Shown: positions 43,409 through 52,760, numbered from the stretch's first letter. The stretch: 64,000 bases of DNA from Desertivirga arenae (GCF_017355785.1 NZ_JAFEWE010000006.1:186001-250000), one strand, 5' to 3'. The notes: generated by a model from the sequence alone, not told the origin. Program-made: numbers and translations.

Positions 43409-44671
43409 TTAGGGAAAAAGAGGTTTATCAGGATTATTCTTCAGTTGTTGATAGCGGAGCAGAGCCTCCAGGAAATAGTAGTCGGCATAAACAAGCGGAA
43501 CGTCAATCTCTCCATTATGAGGAATGCTCCCCACGCTGTGTTTTAGCAGAAATAGTCCGTTAGTGCCAGGCTCAGCCTGGTAAGCCTTTGTACTTAAACT
43601 ACTCAAAATAGACTCTGCCATATCGAAGAGTCTCTTCCTCGTATCCCCTGAAGTATAGGTACTCAATTCAATAAGGGCAGAGCTTGTTATTGCAGCGGCT
43701 GAAGCATCACGGGGGGGATTTTCAAAGCGTTTGGGATTATAATTCCAGTTCGGCTTATAACCCTGTTGATCCACATTAAAATCCCAATATGGAATATGAT
43801 CTGAGGGAAGATTTTTATTATTTATGTAGAAATCTGCCATCTTAAGGGCTGCTTTCAAAAACTTCTTATCCCGGGTTTCCCTGTACACCATGGTGTAACC
43901 GTACAGCCCCCAGGCCTGCCCACGTGCCCAGGCAGAATTATCAGAAAAGCCCTGGGCAGTTTCCTTACTTAGCACCTTCCCAGTTTCTGGATCATAACAG
44001 ATCACGTGGTAGGAACTAAAGTCGGGCCGGTAATGGTTCTTTAGCGTAGTTTCTGCATGCTTAATGGCTACATCACGATAGCGACTGTCTCCACTTGCTT
44101 TCGACGCAAAGAACAAAAGCTCCAGGTTCATCATATTATCAATGATCACAGGATAATTATACGTATGCTTTCCATCCCAGGAATGGAAAACCTCCCAGGA
44201 TTTAATAGCACCCACTTTGGGATTAAAACGGGTAATTAAGGACTTGGCGCTTTGTATTAATATGTCTTTGTATGCAGGATTACCAGTGATCCTGTAAGCA
44301 TTTCCGTAACTGCAATACATCATAAACCCGATATCGTGATGAGCGGTATTGTATTGATTCTTCTCAAGTGATTCTGTCCATTTAATAGCAGCCGCCTTCC
44401 ATTTTTCATCTTTGGAGTATTCGTATACCCGCCATAAGCATCCCGGCCAAAAGCCTCCCGTCCAGTCCTCAATCCCCGCATAACTTGTCTTTCCATTCGG
44501 ATCGGCCGTTCTTGGATACTTTTTCATGTCTGTAGCTATATTCAAAAGCTGGGAATACTGTTGTCCGGCCAGTTCAAAGGTTCGGGAGATGGTAGTTTTA
44601 TCAAGGGCAATAAATCCACTAGCATATACAATGACTGCCAGTAACAGGGATTTAAAAAATAATTTCTTCAT
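43409..44671 (-). CDS. GH88 unsaturated glucuronyl hydrolase
   Basis: A 420-residue secreted protein; signal peptide about residues 1-22. The (alpha/alpha)6 barrel shows IEDWTGGFWPGCLWRVYEYS, TAHHDIGFMMYCSYGNAYRI with D113, VIIDNMMNLELLFFAS with D178, and the aromatic-rich SAWARGQAWGLYGYTMVYRE. The two aspartates match the catalytic pair of GH88, which hydrates the 4,5-double bond of unsaturated glucuronic or galacturonic acid at non-reducing ends. It would finish products of a lyase such as one of the two PF05426 proteins of this window. It is 18 bp after DUF2264 and 11 bp before SGNH. Confidence 0.9.
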   Translation of the reverse strand: MKKLFFKSLLLAVIVYASGFIALDKTTISRTFELAGQQYSQLLNIATDMKKYPRTADPNGKTSYAGIEDWTGGFWPGCLWRVYEYSKDEKWKAAAIKWTESLEKNQYNTAHHDIGFMMYCSYGNAYRITGNPAYKDILIQSAKSLITRFNPKVGAIKSWEVFHSWDGKHTYNYPVIIDNMMNLELLFFASKASGDSRYRDVAIKHAETTLKNHYRPDFSSYHVICYDPETGKVLSKETAQGFSDNSAWARGQAWGLYGYTMVYRETRDKKFLKAALKMADFYINNKNLPSDHIPYWDFNVDQQGYKPNWNYNPKRFENPPRDASAAAITSSALIELSTYTSGDTRKRLFDMAESILSSLSTKAYQAEPGTNGLFLLKHSVGSIPHNGEIDVPLVYADYYFLEALLRYQQLKNNPDKPLFP

Positions 44672-44689
44672 GGTGTGTTTATTTAAAAT

Positions 44690-45955
44690 TTAGTAGTGTG
44701 CGGCATGATCGTTAAGGACAGGTTTTCCCGCCCATACTTTCCGGGAAGTCCATTCAGCAGCAGGATCTTTCCAGAAAGGATCATCTGGGGCCAAACCAAG
44801 GGCAAGAAATCCTTCCGAACAGATATAAAGGCTACCTGTTGAGGTATAGGGATCAGCCACAGCCAACTGACTTCCACAAATGCCGATCTTAAGCCAGCCC
44901 TTTTCATCAAAGGTCCCCTTGCTTTCAAAAACCCTTCTCATTACTGCGGTAATAGCACATCTTACCTGGGCAGGGGAAAGCTCTGAAGGAAGTTTGTGTT
45001 CAAGAGCAAGTTGCGACAAAGGCTGAAAAGCTGCAGTTCTATAGGTCATGGATCTTCCAATAGCTGGATAGGTACCTTCCGGGGATATCATGCGTTCCAG
45101 CAGCATGGAATAGCGTTGCATTCGTTTCAATGCCTGGTCGTAATCTGTCCTTGCAATCAGACTTCGTTCTGAATTTATCCGCAGAATATCTACCAGCATA
45201 GAGTGGATCACATAGCTGTTATAGTAATCAAGGGCAAAGTCGGGTCCGTCGGCATACCATCCATCCCCCTTGTACCATTCCTGTATTTTCCTTACCCCTA
45301 CCAGTATCCGCAAGGGTTCATATTCACTATTGGCATACATTAAAAAGGTTTCCACCATAGCGGCAAATAAAAGCCAGTTATTGTAGGCAGGAGAAATCCT
45401 TCGAAGCTGCTTCAATTCCGTAATGAATCTCTCCTTAGTTTGATTGCTTAAGGGCTCCCAAAGACGTTGAGGGGCACGGAGGAGTCCTTGACACAGATGG
45501 GCAGCATCAACAAGGGGTTGAGGCAGTTGACGAAAGTTAAGATAATCAGGGGCGGCCGGATCAACAGCATTCGTGATCCCCTGGAGATAATACTGATAGA
45601 GCATCTCCCTCTTTTTTCCTTCCGAAGTACTATCGCCAGGAAGTCCTAGCCATGGTGCAATGCCACATATTGTTCTACCAAAAGCTTCTAAATAACTTAC
45701 CTTTTCTGCCACAGTATTGTAATCGGCTGGTTTCTCAAGCGGCATATTTTTTTTCAGCGTGTTTTTGCTAATGTTTTCAAGAACGGGACTTGCTATCCGA
45801 AAAAGTAAGTTCGTCCAGTATTCTCTGTCGCTACCACTCTTGTTGTCGGAATTCACTGCACTTCCGGTAATCGGGGATAGAAATCCCTCATATCGGGGCA
45901 ATATTATTCCTGCTCCACCCAGTGGCAGGCATTTTAAAAAAGATCGTCTTTCCAT
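44690..45955 (-). CDS. DUF2264 protein with twin-arginine-type leader
   Basis: A 421-residue protein of the DUF2264 family. The N-terminus MERRSFLKCLPLGGAGIILP has a twin-arginine motif (RRSFLK) followed by a hydrophobic stretch, so Tat export is likely. Family features are LEAFGRTICGIAPWLGLPGD, FRQLPQPLVDAAHLCQGLLR, YNNWLLFAAMVETFLMYANS, WYADGPDFALDYYNSYVIHS and RSMTYRTAAFQPLSQLAL. The fold is predicted to be an alpha/alpha toroid like GH88/GH105. The activity is not established; a glycosidase or lyase acting on uronic acid or rhamnose residues is a fair guess from its constant PUL context. It is the first gene of its transcript, about 70 bp after a hairpin that follows the SusD-like gene. 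Confidence 0.85.
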   Translation of the reverse strand: MERRSFLKCLPLGGAGIILPRYEGFLSPITGSAVNSDNKSGSDREYWTNLLFRIASPVLENISKNTLKKNMPLEKPADYNTVAEKVSYLEAFGRTICGIAPWLGLPGDSTSEGKKREMLYQYYLQGITNAVDPAAPDYLNFRQLPQPLVDAAHLCQGLLRAPQRLWEPLSNQTKERFITELKQLRRISPAYNNWLLFAAMVETFLMYANSEYEPLRILVGVRKIQEWYKGDGWYADGPDFALDYYNSYVIHSMLVDILRINSERSLIARTDYDQALKRMQRYSMLLERMISPEGTYPAIGRSMTYRTAAFQPLSQLALEHKLPSELSPAQVRCAITAVMRRVFESKGTFDEKGWLKIGICGSQLAVADPYTSTGSLYICSEGFLALGLAPDDPFWKDPAAEWTSRKVWAGKPVLNDHAAHY

Positions 45956-46023
45956 TAAATAAAGTCAAAAGTTTTCCTTCCGGGCTATTTTTATAGTCAT
46001 CGGTATTTGAAACTGTTCTAATA

Positions 46024-46053
46024 ATCTCTCCGGAACTTGACTTCCGGAGAGAT
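46024..46053 (-). other. hairpin after the SusD-like gene of operon F
   Basis: ATCTCTCCGGA and TCCGGAGAGAT form a perfect 11-bp stem with an 8-nt loop. On the minus strand no T run follows (TATTAGAAC), so it may stabilise the susC/susD message or weakly terminate rather than act as a strong terminator. Confidence 0.6.
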
Positions 46054-46059
46054 CTTTAT

Positions 46060-47814
46060 CTAGTTAATCCAACCAGGATTTTGCGTAAGTGAAGGATTCA
46101 TTACTATATCCCCCAGGGGAATAGGCCATGTATAAATATAGTCTGCTTTAAAAGAGTAACCTGCAACATTAGCTCCCCAAACCTGCTTTCTCCCATTTCC
46201 AGGATAGAAGACATTGTCTTTCCAGGTCTTCCACCTTAACTCGTCAAAGAAGGTAACACCTTCAATTGGGAGCTCTACCCTTCTCTCGTTTCGTATGCGT
46301 GTACGAAGGTCCTCCTGCCCGGCAACCGTAGTCGCTGCGTTGGAATTTAGCAGGGCTACGCCGGCTCTTCTACGTACTTCGTTTACAAGATCAATGGCCT
46401 CAGACATTAGTCCTTGTTCGTTTAAAGCTTCTGCCCACATTAAAAGCACATCTGCATAACGAATAACCGGAATATCAACTGGAGCATAATCCCTGCTAAT
46501 AATTTCTGTTGTACCTGTCGATACAAATTTCCTGTACAGATAGTAAAAATAGTTTTGAGTATCAGATTGAACATCGCCATTCAAAATTGCCTGGCTTCTA
46601 TAAGGCCAGCGTAAATAAGCGGTAGTTGCCGTTGTTGTATTGCTATAAGCACCTTCGAAACCAGAATAAGGAGTAATTACAGTGGCCTGTAGCCTTGGAT
46701 CACGATTCGCATAGGCTTGTTTTACTCTTGCCTCATTGCCATTAGGTAGATAAAGACTCATTTTAGCACCGCGGTTAGTTGCCGCTGTTATTTCTCCTGC
46801 AGTTAAATTATCGCGTAGAAAGAACACCTCACGCTCGGCAGGAGTCATTGCTGAATAACCTGGAAGAACATCATCCCAATTAAATTTAGAACCGTTGAGA
46901 TTTTCATACAGGTCTACCAGATTTGGTGATGGCATGAAATAATTCCATCCAGATCCTCTTGCAGAGCGATTGCCCAGAAATACCTGGTAGGATCCACCGT
47001 AGTTTGGCTGACTTATATTCTGGATGGAGAAGATCATCTCAGGGGATTGTTCATTGGTTGCTGTGAACAGGGTTGCATAATTGGAAAACAAAGAGTACCC
47101 AGCCTTCTTTACCTCACTAAAGTCCGCAGCCGCTGAATCCCACTTTTTAAGGTACAGATAAGCTTTCCCTCTTAAGGCATAGGCAGCGCCCTTGGTAACA
47201 TGGCCGTAATTGGCGTTACCAGACACATATCTTCCGGGCAAATTAGGCTCATTAATACAATCGGTAAGGTCTGCAATAACCTGACTCCAAACCTCTTCTT
47301 CGGTAGACCGGGCTTTTGTTGCCTCTCCTGGAGTAAAAGGTTCGAGGTATATAGGCACTCCTTTGTATAACTCATTCAACTTGAAATAAAAGTAGGCTCT
47401 GATGAATTTACATTCAGCCACATAACGAGCCTTCTTTTCAGGACTGGAGGGCGACTTTTCCGGGATGTTTTTAATGGCATCGTTTGCTCTTTGAATGCCT
47501 TCATAAAAGTTCTTCCAGAAGGTCGAAAATAAACCATCACCAGCGTTTATAGTACCATTAAGCAGAGGCTCATCAAAGCGGGTTTGACTGGTAGAGCTAA
47601 ACCTGTCTAATTCATAGATCTCGAAAGTTAAACCATTACTGCTATTACCGATTCCTAACCTCAACCCTGCGTAAACCCCTGCTACGCCAAGATCAGTTAA
47701 ATTGTCTGAGGTCCACATGGTAGATGAAGAAACAGAAGAATAGGGCGTTGTGTCTAACAAGTCCTTCTGACAGGCCGTTAGAACGAACAGGAAAAATATT
47801 AATATCTTTTTCAT
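46060..47814 (-). CDS. SusD-like lipoprotein of the ECF-controlled pair
   Basis: A 584-residue RagB/SusD protein with a short lipoprotein signal (FFLFVLTAC, lipid on C15, then QKDLLDTTPYS). Family features: ARYVAECKFIRAYFYFKLNE, YKGVPIYLEPFTPGEATKAR, IRYADVLLMWAEALNEQGLM, RTRIRNERRVELPIEGVTFF and the end WPIPLGDIVMNPSLTQNPGW. It partners the STN-type SusC encoded 12 bp upstream. Its sequence differs strongly from the two SusD proteins at 27679 and 32576, so it probably recognises another structure. Confidence 0.95.
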   Translation of the reverse strand: MKKILIFFLFVLTACQKDLLDTTPYSSVSSSTMWTSDNLTDLGVAGVYAGLRLGIGNSSNGLTFEIYELDRFSSTSQTRFDEPLLNGTINAGDGLFSTFWKNFYEGIQRANDAIKNIPEKSPSSPEKKARYVAECKFIRAYFYFKLNELYKGVPIYLEPFTPGEATKARSTEEEVWSQVIADLTDCINEPNLPGRYVSGNANYGHVTKGAAYALRGKAYLYLKKWDSAAADFSEVKKAGYSLFSNYATLFTATNEQSPEMIFSIQNISQPNYGGSYQVFLGNRSARGSGWNYFMPSPNLVDLYENLNGSKFNWDDVLPGYSAMTPAEREVFFLRDNLTAGEITAATNRGAKMSLYLPNGNEARVKQAYANRDPRLQATVITPYSGFEGAYSNTTTATTAYLRWPYRSQAILNGDVQSDTQNYFYYLYRKFVSTGTTEIISRDYAPVDIPVIRYADVLLMWAEALNEQGLMSEAIDLVNEVRRRAGVALLNSNAATTVAGQEDLRTRIRNERRVELPIEGVTFFDELRWKTWKDNVFYPGNGRKQVWGANVAGYSFKADYIYTWPIPLGDIVMNPSLTQNPGWIN

Positions 47815-47826
47815 ACTTCAATCAGA

Positions 47827-50800
47827 TTAGAATGTCATGTTTAAACCCAGTGTATATTGCCTCATAGTTGGATAACCCAAACTTGGACCTATCTCAGGAT
47901 CGAGACCAGGATATTTGGTGATCGTTAATAAATTCTCTCCCCCTGCAAATACCCTAACATTACTCAATCCTACTTTTTTCAATTTACTTGTATTCAGGGT
48001 GTACCCTACCTGAAGGTTCTTTAGCTTAAGATAAGATGCATTATACAGATAGAATTCACTTGCGTAAGTATTTTGAGGATCTGTAGTCTTTAAGCGGGGA
48101 TATCGTCCGTTGATATTATTAGCAGGATCTGAGGGATTTGCCTCATTGAAGAAATAATGGTCATCTGCCACCATCGTAGGAACCGCTTTACCTAAGCCCA
48201 CAATTGATTGGTTCAGGTACAAAGCATTCCAATAGTAGAACATTCCCTCACTTCCTGCCCAGATCATAGACATATCGAAACCCTTATAAGCCAGATTGGC
48301 GCTGAAACCGTAGTTCCATTTCGGATTAGGAGATTTTCCTGTATATACCTGGTCGCCGGCATTTCCATAAATTCCATCCCCTTTCCTATCAGCATAGATC
48401 AAGTCGCCATACCATATTTTATTCTTTCCAATTCCACCTGATGGTTGGAATGTGTAACCCGCTGCCACCATATTCTGCAGCCAGTTCATATCTTCAGGAG
48501 TCCTGATCATACCATCTTTAGGCCCCCCGTCCTTATTTACTGTTCCATCTTCATTAGTATAGCTACCATTTCCTTTATAAAGCTCAAAAAGGTAAATAGA
48601 ATTAATAGGCTGCCCTTGAGTGATCTGACTAGGACCATTAGAAGTGCTTCCGATATACTTGGTTACGGAGTTCGTGTTGTAGGCAATATTCCCTTTAATG
48701 TTATATCTCAACGCTCCGATTTTCGAGTTATAACCGAGGGTGAGTTCCAGACCTTTTTTTAATACTCCAGCAACATTCTGTGTAGGAGCGGTACTAGTAC
48801 CCACAATCAGAGGAATAGGAGGCACTGCCAGGATACCTGTGGTTCGTCCCCTGTATGCATCAATTTCGAATGTTAAGGTATTTTTTAACAAGGCTCCATC
48901 TAATCCAAGATTAGTAGTTTCTGTTGTTTCCCACATCAGGTTTGGATTAGCAAACTTAGTCTGGATCAACCCACTTGTTTGCAAGTTATTGAAAGAGTAT
49001 TGGGTTGAATTATAAGTTGCCTGATAATCATAATTTCCAGAGGCATTATTACCCGTTCTACCCCATGAGGCTCTGATCTTCAGATTATCAACGTACTTAT
49101 TAATTTTTTCCATAAAGGGTTCCGAGGAGATCTTGTAACCGGCGGAGAATGAAGGGAAGAAACCCCACCTCTTACTTTCGGAAAATCTCGATGACCCGTC
49201 TTTACGCATTACAGCCTGAAAAATATAACGGTCTTTGTAAGTGTAATTTACCTGCCCGAAATAAGACCGCATAGCAAAATCGCTTTCATCTCCTGTTGCG
49301 CTTGTTACTGTGGTAGCAGCATTAAGGGTAGTGATGGAAGGATCAACTAAGCCTAACTTTAAAGCATTGAAATTATAATTATTGAAATATTGTTGATTGT
49401 AACCCACAAGCGCCCCCAAGCTGTGATCTTTTGCTATTACTCTCTGAAACCTCAATACATTATCAAGTATTATATTGTAGCTTTTTGATAATGAATATTG
49501 GGTGGTTAGCTGACTAGGAGAAACTGCTGCAGCTCCAACAACTCCTGTCGCAAAATTTACTTTGGTTATTGGTTTGGTGAAAAGCCTCCCTTCTGTCGAG
49601 GAATTATCATAATGGCCTTTAACCTCAAATGACAGCCCCTTTATTATATTAAAATTAGCAAATACTGTGGTATTGATCCTGGATAGTGTATTCCCGCCGC
49701 CCTGAGTATATAACCAGGATATAGGATTATTAGCTGTGGCCGATTCTTCAGCGGCGGCGGGAAAACCATAGTTTCCATTATATTGTGGATATAAACCAGG
49801 AACACTGGCAGTTAAATACGCGAATGCCGTAGCCAAATCATTAACGCCGAACTTTTGCCTATCGCCAAAGGTTTGGGTGCCCACGGTCAGGAACTTTGCA
49901 ATCTTTGATTGTAGATTAACTCTAAGTCCGTACCGGTCAGCTCCTGTATTCACCATAGTTCCAGGGTTTTCCATATAATTTGCAGAAAGAAGGAACTGTG
50001 AGTTTTCATTACCTCCGTTCAGAGCAACGTTATGGTTCTGCATAGGGGTTGAGTTGCTGAATAACTCTTTTCCCCAATTGGTATTGGGATATGCAATATT
50101 GTTAGGAACACCAATGGCATTTAAACCATTTGGATCTGCCGCAGCCTTTCTCCAGAGGTCCATTGTCGCTTCGGTGTACACCGGGTCTTGCCCGATATTT
50201 TTGTATCCTTCATTTACCAACTGCATCGACCGCACATAGTCAGAAACGAACTCAGGAAGGTTATTGGGTTCTGCTTTCGAAAGTAGCGAGGTATAGCGAA
50301 CAGTGGTTTTATTCTTTGACCCTTTCTTGGTTGTGATAAGAATTACTCCATTGGAGGCAAGTGAACCATATATTGCAGCAGTTGCTGCATCTTTCAATAC
50401 CGAAATGCTCTCTACATCGTTTGGATTTACGGCATCCATAGAACCGACAATCCCATCAATCACAACAAGAGGTGCAGTGCTATTTGTAGTTCCGAGACCA
50501 CGAACAAGAATACTTGCTCCATCATAGCCGGGCCTTCCTGTAGTTTGACGGACATAAACCCCAGAGGCAAGTCCAGCCAGAGCACTCGAAAGATTTGTGA
50601 CGGGACGGTTTTCTAGTTCCTTAGCTTCAACAGTAGAAACCGCGCCAATCACATTTACTCTTTTCTGAACTCCATAGCCAACTACCACCACTTCATTCAA
50701 ACTACTAACCGAAGCTTTAAGCACAACGTTGATAATGGGAGAAGTTCCAACAACCACCTCCTGACTTTCGTAACCAATGAAGCTAAAAACAAGTATAGCC

Positions 50801-51339
50801 CCCGGCTTACCTACGTTAATAGTATATAGACCTGCAGTATTAGTGCTAACACCCGTTGTTGTGCCTTTAATCTTTACAGATACACCGGGTAAAGGGTCTC
50901 CACCCTTCTCATCCACAACTTTACCGGAAATGGATATTTGGGAATTCTGCCTCTCAGATTTTCCGTAGTTCATGGTAGCGATATCCTGACTAGCGGGACT
51001 TATAGCGATCACATCACCAGAAGCTTCAAAAGTTAAATTCAACGGATCAAGAAGGGCGTGGAGGGCTTCGTTAAGGGAACGCCTCTGGGTAAAAAAACTG
51101 ACCTTTTGTTTTACGTCGATCAGCTGATCACTGTAAACGAAGTTTATTTTATAGTTCTCCTGCAGCACCTTAAGAACAGTGCCAAGGTCAGTTGTTGGCA
51201 AGTTCACAGACACTTCCTTATTCAGGATAGCCTGCGCCTTCCCATCATACGCTGAAGCACTGCTGAGAACAATAGAAATTATGGTTAACTGTAAAAATGT
51301 AATCTTCATAATTTTTAGCAGTAGATCTTTATATTTCAT
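47827..51339 (-). CDS. SusC-like transporter with N-terminal STN signalling domain
   Basis: A 1170-residue TonB-dependent transporter. After a signal sequence (about 1-32) comes a secretin/TonB short N-terminal (STN) domain (about 38-112, VSVNLPTTDLGTVLKVLQEN to FEASGDVIAISP), then a carboxypeptidase-D-regulatory-like domain (about 132-212), TonB-box-like SLNEVVVVGYGVQKRVNVIG, the plug (about 225-350) and a full barrel ending MRQYTLGLNMTF. STN domains contact FecR-type anti-sigma factors, and a FecR gene lies 211 bp upstream with the ECF sigma gene ahead of it. This is the surface-signalling configuration: substrate binding would release the sigma factor and raise transcription of the susC/susD pair. 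The leader before it is unusual (see the plus-strand hairpin). Confidence 0.96.
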   Translation of the reverse strand: MKYKDLLLKIMKITFLQLTIISIVLSSASAYDGKAQAILNKEVSVNLPTTDLGTVLKVLQENYKINFVYSDQLIDVKQKVSFFTQRRSLNEALHALLDPLNLTFEASGDVIAISPASQDIATMNYGKSERQNSQISISGKVVDEKGGDPLPGVSVKIKGTTTGVSTNTAGLYTINVGKPGAILVFSFIGYESQEVVVGTSPIINVVLKASVSSLNEVVVVGYGVQKRVNVIGAVSTVEAKELENRPVTNLSSALAGLASGVYVRQTTGRPGYDGASILVRGLGTTNSTAPLVVIDGIVGSMDAVNPNDVESISVLKDAATAAIYGSLASNGVILITTKKGSKNKTTVRYTSLLSKAEPNNLPEFVSDYVRSMQLVNEGYKNIGQDPVYTEATMDLWRKAAADPNGLNAIGVPNNIAYPNTNWGKELFSNSTPMQNHNVALNGGNENSQFLLSANYMENPGTMVNTGADRYGLRVNLQSKIAKFLTVGTQTFGDRQKFGVNDLATAFAYLTASVPGLYPQYNGNYGFPAAAEESATANNPISWLYTQGGGNTLSRINTTVFANFNIIKGLSFEVKGHYDNSSTEGRLFTKPITKVNFATGVVGAAAVSPSQLTTQYSLSKSYNIILDNVLRFQRVIAKDHSLGALVGYNQQYFNNYNFNALKLGLVDPSITTLNAATTVTSATGDESDFAMRSYFGQVNYTYKDRYIFQAVMRKDGSSRFSESKRWGFFPSFSAGYKISSEPFMEKINKYVDNLKIRASWGRTGNNASGNYDYQATYNSTQYSFNNLQTSGLIQTKFANPNLMWETTETTNLGLDGALLKNTLTFEIDAYRGRTTGILAVPPIPLIVGTSTAPTQNVAGVLKKGLELTLGYNSKIGALRYNIKGNIAYNTNSVTKYIGSTSNGPSQITQGQPINSIYLFELYKGNGSYTNEDGTVNKDGGPKDGMIRTPEDMNWLQNMVAAGYTFQPSGGIGKNKIWYGDLIYADRKGDGIYGNAGDQVYTGKSPNPKWNYGFSANLAYKGFDMSMIWAGSEGMFYYWNALYLNQSIVGLGKAVPTMVADDHYFFNEANPSDPANNINGRYPRLKTTDPQNTYASEFYLYNASYLKLKNLQVGYTLNTSKLKKVGLSNVRVFAGGENLLTITKYPGLDPEIGPSLGYPTMRQYTLGLNMTF

Positions 51340-51393
51340 ATTTTTGAGTGAAGGTTATTAATTAGTTAATAATTCGACAAAAGAAGCCCTGTA

Positions 51394-51408
51394 CAACCCC
51401 TGGGGTTG
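51394..51408. promoter_or_regulatory. 15-bp perfect palindrome in the susC-like leader
   Basis: CAACCCC-T-GGGGTTG, 55 bp upstream of the SusC-like start. It could be a protein-binding site or, as RNA, a tight hairpin; the central single-base loop makes a DNA site or a shortened stem more likely. Confidence 0.4.
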
Positions 51409-51446
51409 CATGAAAATGGTTACGAAGCATTTGGGCTTAGACATTG

Positions 51447-51480
51447 ATCGGTGGTATCGCCAAATACCACCGATTTTTTT
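51447..51480 (+). terminator. plus-strand intrinsic terminator upstream of the minus-strand SusC-like gene
   Basis: ATCGGTGGTAT and ATACCACCGAT form a perfect 11-bp stem with a 6-nt loop, followed by seven T on the plus strand. The neighbouring genes all run on the minus strand, where it has no T run, so it does not end any annotated transcript. It would terminate an antisense RNA or act as a leader hairpin. Confidence 0.6.
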
Positions 51481-51550
51481 CTGCTAGCTGATCCTTTTCT
51501 TCATGTATGGAAATTAGTTAGTTACGGAATGGTTAGTTATTATTATAGTT

Positions 51551-52615
51551 CTAATTCTTCTGAATACTGATCTTACCTTCGTTAAAGCTACAGCTTGCCC
51601 CTACTGCTTTACAAATAAGTTTTACCTTTTCATCCAAAGGAAGATCTGACAATGATGCAGTTACGGTTAAATCTTCTAACTGCCTGCTATTATAATTTAT
51701 CTTTACATTGTAAGCAGATTCGAGTTTTTGAATCACCTCATGCATGGGTGCCTTATCAAATGAAAACGCTACCCTTGCAGTCTCTTTCGCTAATAACATA
51801 GTTGACTCTACAGTGTCTTTCACAAGCTCCTTCTGCTCTCTGTTTAAAGTAACCTGCTGATGAGGAAGAAGCAATACTGAATTGGATTGCTTTTCTAAAT
51901 TTCTTTCAGGGGTATAAACTACTACTTTACCCGTATTCACGATTACCGAACTTTTACCTTCCGCTACATAGGCCCTTACTGTGAAACTGGTACCTAACAC
52001 TTTGGTAATAATATCCTTGCTATGCACCAGGAAAGGTTTCTTTGGATTTTTTCGCACTTCGAAAAAAGCTTCCCCGGTTAAAAAAACTTCTCTTACGGTA
52101 TCTGAAAATGTCTGAGGATATTTCAAAACAGAATTCGGTTTTAAAACTGCAAGTGAGCCATCCCCCATTTGTACGATCCTGCTTTGTGCAGTCTGATTTC
52201 TGAATTCTGTCCATCCTGTACCAGCAAGATCTGTATTCCTGCTTTGTTTATCAGCAGAGGTATAGAAGATCAGAACTACCGATAAGACAACAAATAGCAT
52301 TGCAGCTATTCTGAACCATGTAGCGTTCCAAATTTTGGTGGTTTTACTTACATCACCCTGCCATTGGTAGCCATGCTTATTAACGTAAGCTACCACATCC
52401 TCTACGTCCTGGTTTGAGGTAGCAGACTCCAGTTCATGTGCTCTTACTGCTAAAAGTATAGTTCTGGCCTGATCTGTATAAATTTTTCTTTCGGGGAAAT
52501 CAACCAACCACTGATGCCAGAATTCCTCCTCCACCCTTGTGGGATGTAATACCCAGCTAATAAAGAATTCATCCTGAATAAAGTCCTCGGGACTGAAGGT
52601 TTCGTAATTGGTCAT
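51551..52615 (-). CDS. FecR-family anti-sigma factor
   Basis: A 354-residue inner-membrane regulator. The cytoplasmic N-terminus (about 1-98) would hold the sigma factor. A membrane helix spans about residues 101-118 (FRIAAMLFVVLSVVLIFY). The periplasmic part has the FecR domain (about 140-245; VQMGDGSLAVLKPNSVLKYP, REVFLTGEAFFEVRKNPKKP, VLGTSFTVRAYVAEGKSSVI) and a C-terminal DUF4974/STN-like domain (about 280-353; FDKAPMHEVIQKLESAYNVK). It senses the STN domain of the SusC-like protein encoded downstream and controls the ECF sigma factor encoded 145 bp upstream. This is the standard Bacteroidota arrangement. Confidence 0.95.
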   Translation of the reverse strand: MTNYETFSPEDFIQDEFFISWVLHPTRVEEEFWHQWLVDFPERKIYTDQARTILLAVRAHELESATSNQDVEDVVAYVNKHGYQWQGDVSKTTKIWNATWFRIAAMLFVVLSVVLIFYTSADKQSRNTDLAGTGWTEFRNQTAQSRIVQMGDGSLAVLKPNSVLKYPQTFSDTVREVFLTGEAFFEVRKNPKKPFLVHSKDIITKVLGTSFTVRAYVAEGKSSVIVNTGKVVVYTPERNLEKQSNSVLLLPHQQVTLNREQKELVKDTVESTMLLAKETARVAFSFDKAPMHEVIQKLESAYNVKINYNSRQLEDLTVTASLSDLPLDEKVKLICKAVGASCSFNEGKISIQKN

Positions 52616-52760
52616 TATACTTAACTTGGTTATACTGCTATGATTCAGTTTTTCTGAAAAACTACCCCTCTATTTGAAAAAAATAGATAAATAATTCATA
52701 TACACTTAAAAACCAAATAAATAAATTACAAAAAAAAGAGAGTTAAATCTTGATTCGGAT

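Larger units (their letters stand above)
51339..51480 (+). ncRNA. candidate antisense small RNA in the susC-like leader
   Basis: The plus strand of this gap, opposite the start of the minus-strand SusC-like gene, has TATTTTTG at 51339-51346, a match to the Bacteroidota -7 box TAnnTTTG. An intrinsic terminator follows at 51447-51480. An RNA starting near 51353 would be about 125-130 nt and contain two hairpins (51394-51408 and the terminator). A -33 box is not convincing. PUL-linked antisense RNAs opposite susC 5' regions are known in Bacteroides, but this one is a prediction only. Confidence 0.35.
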
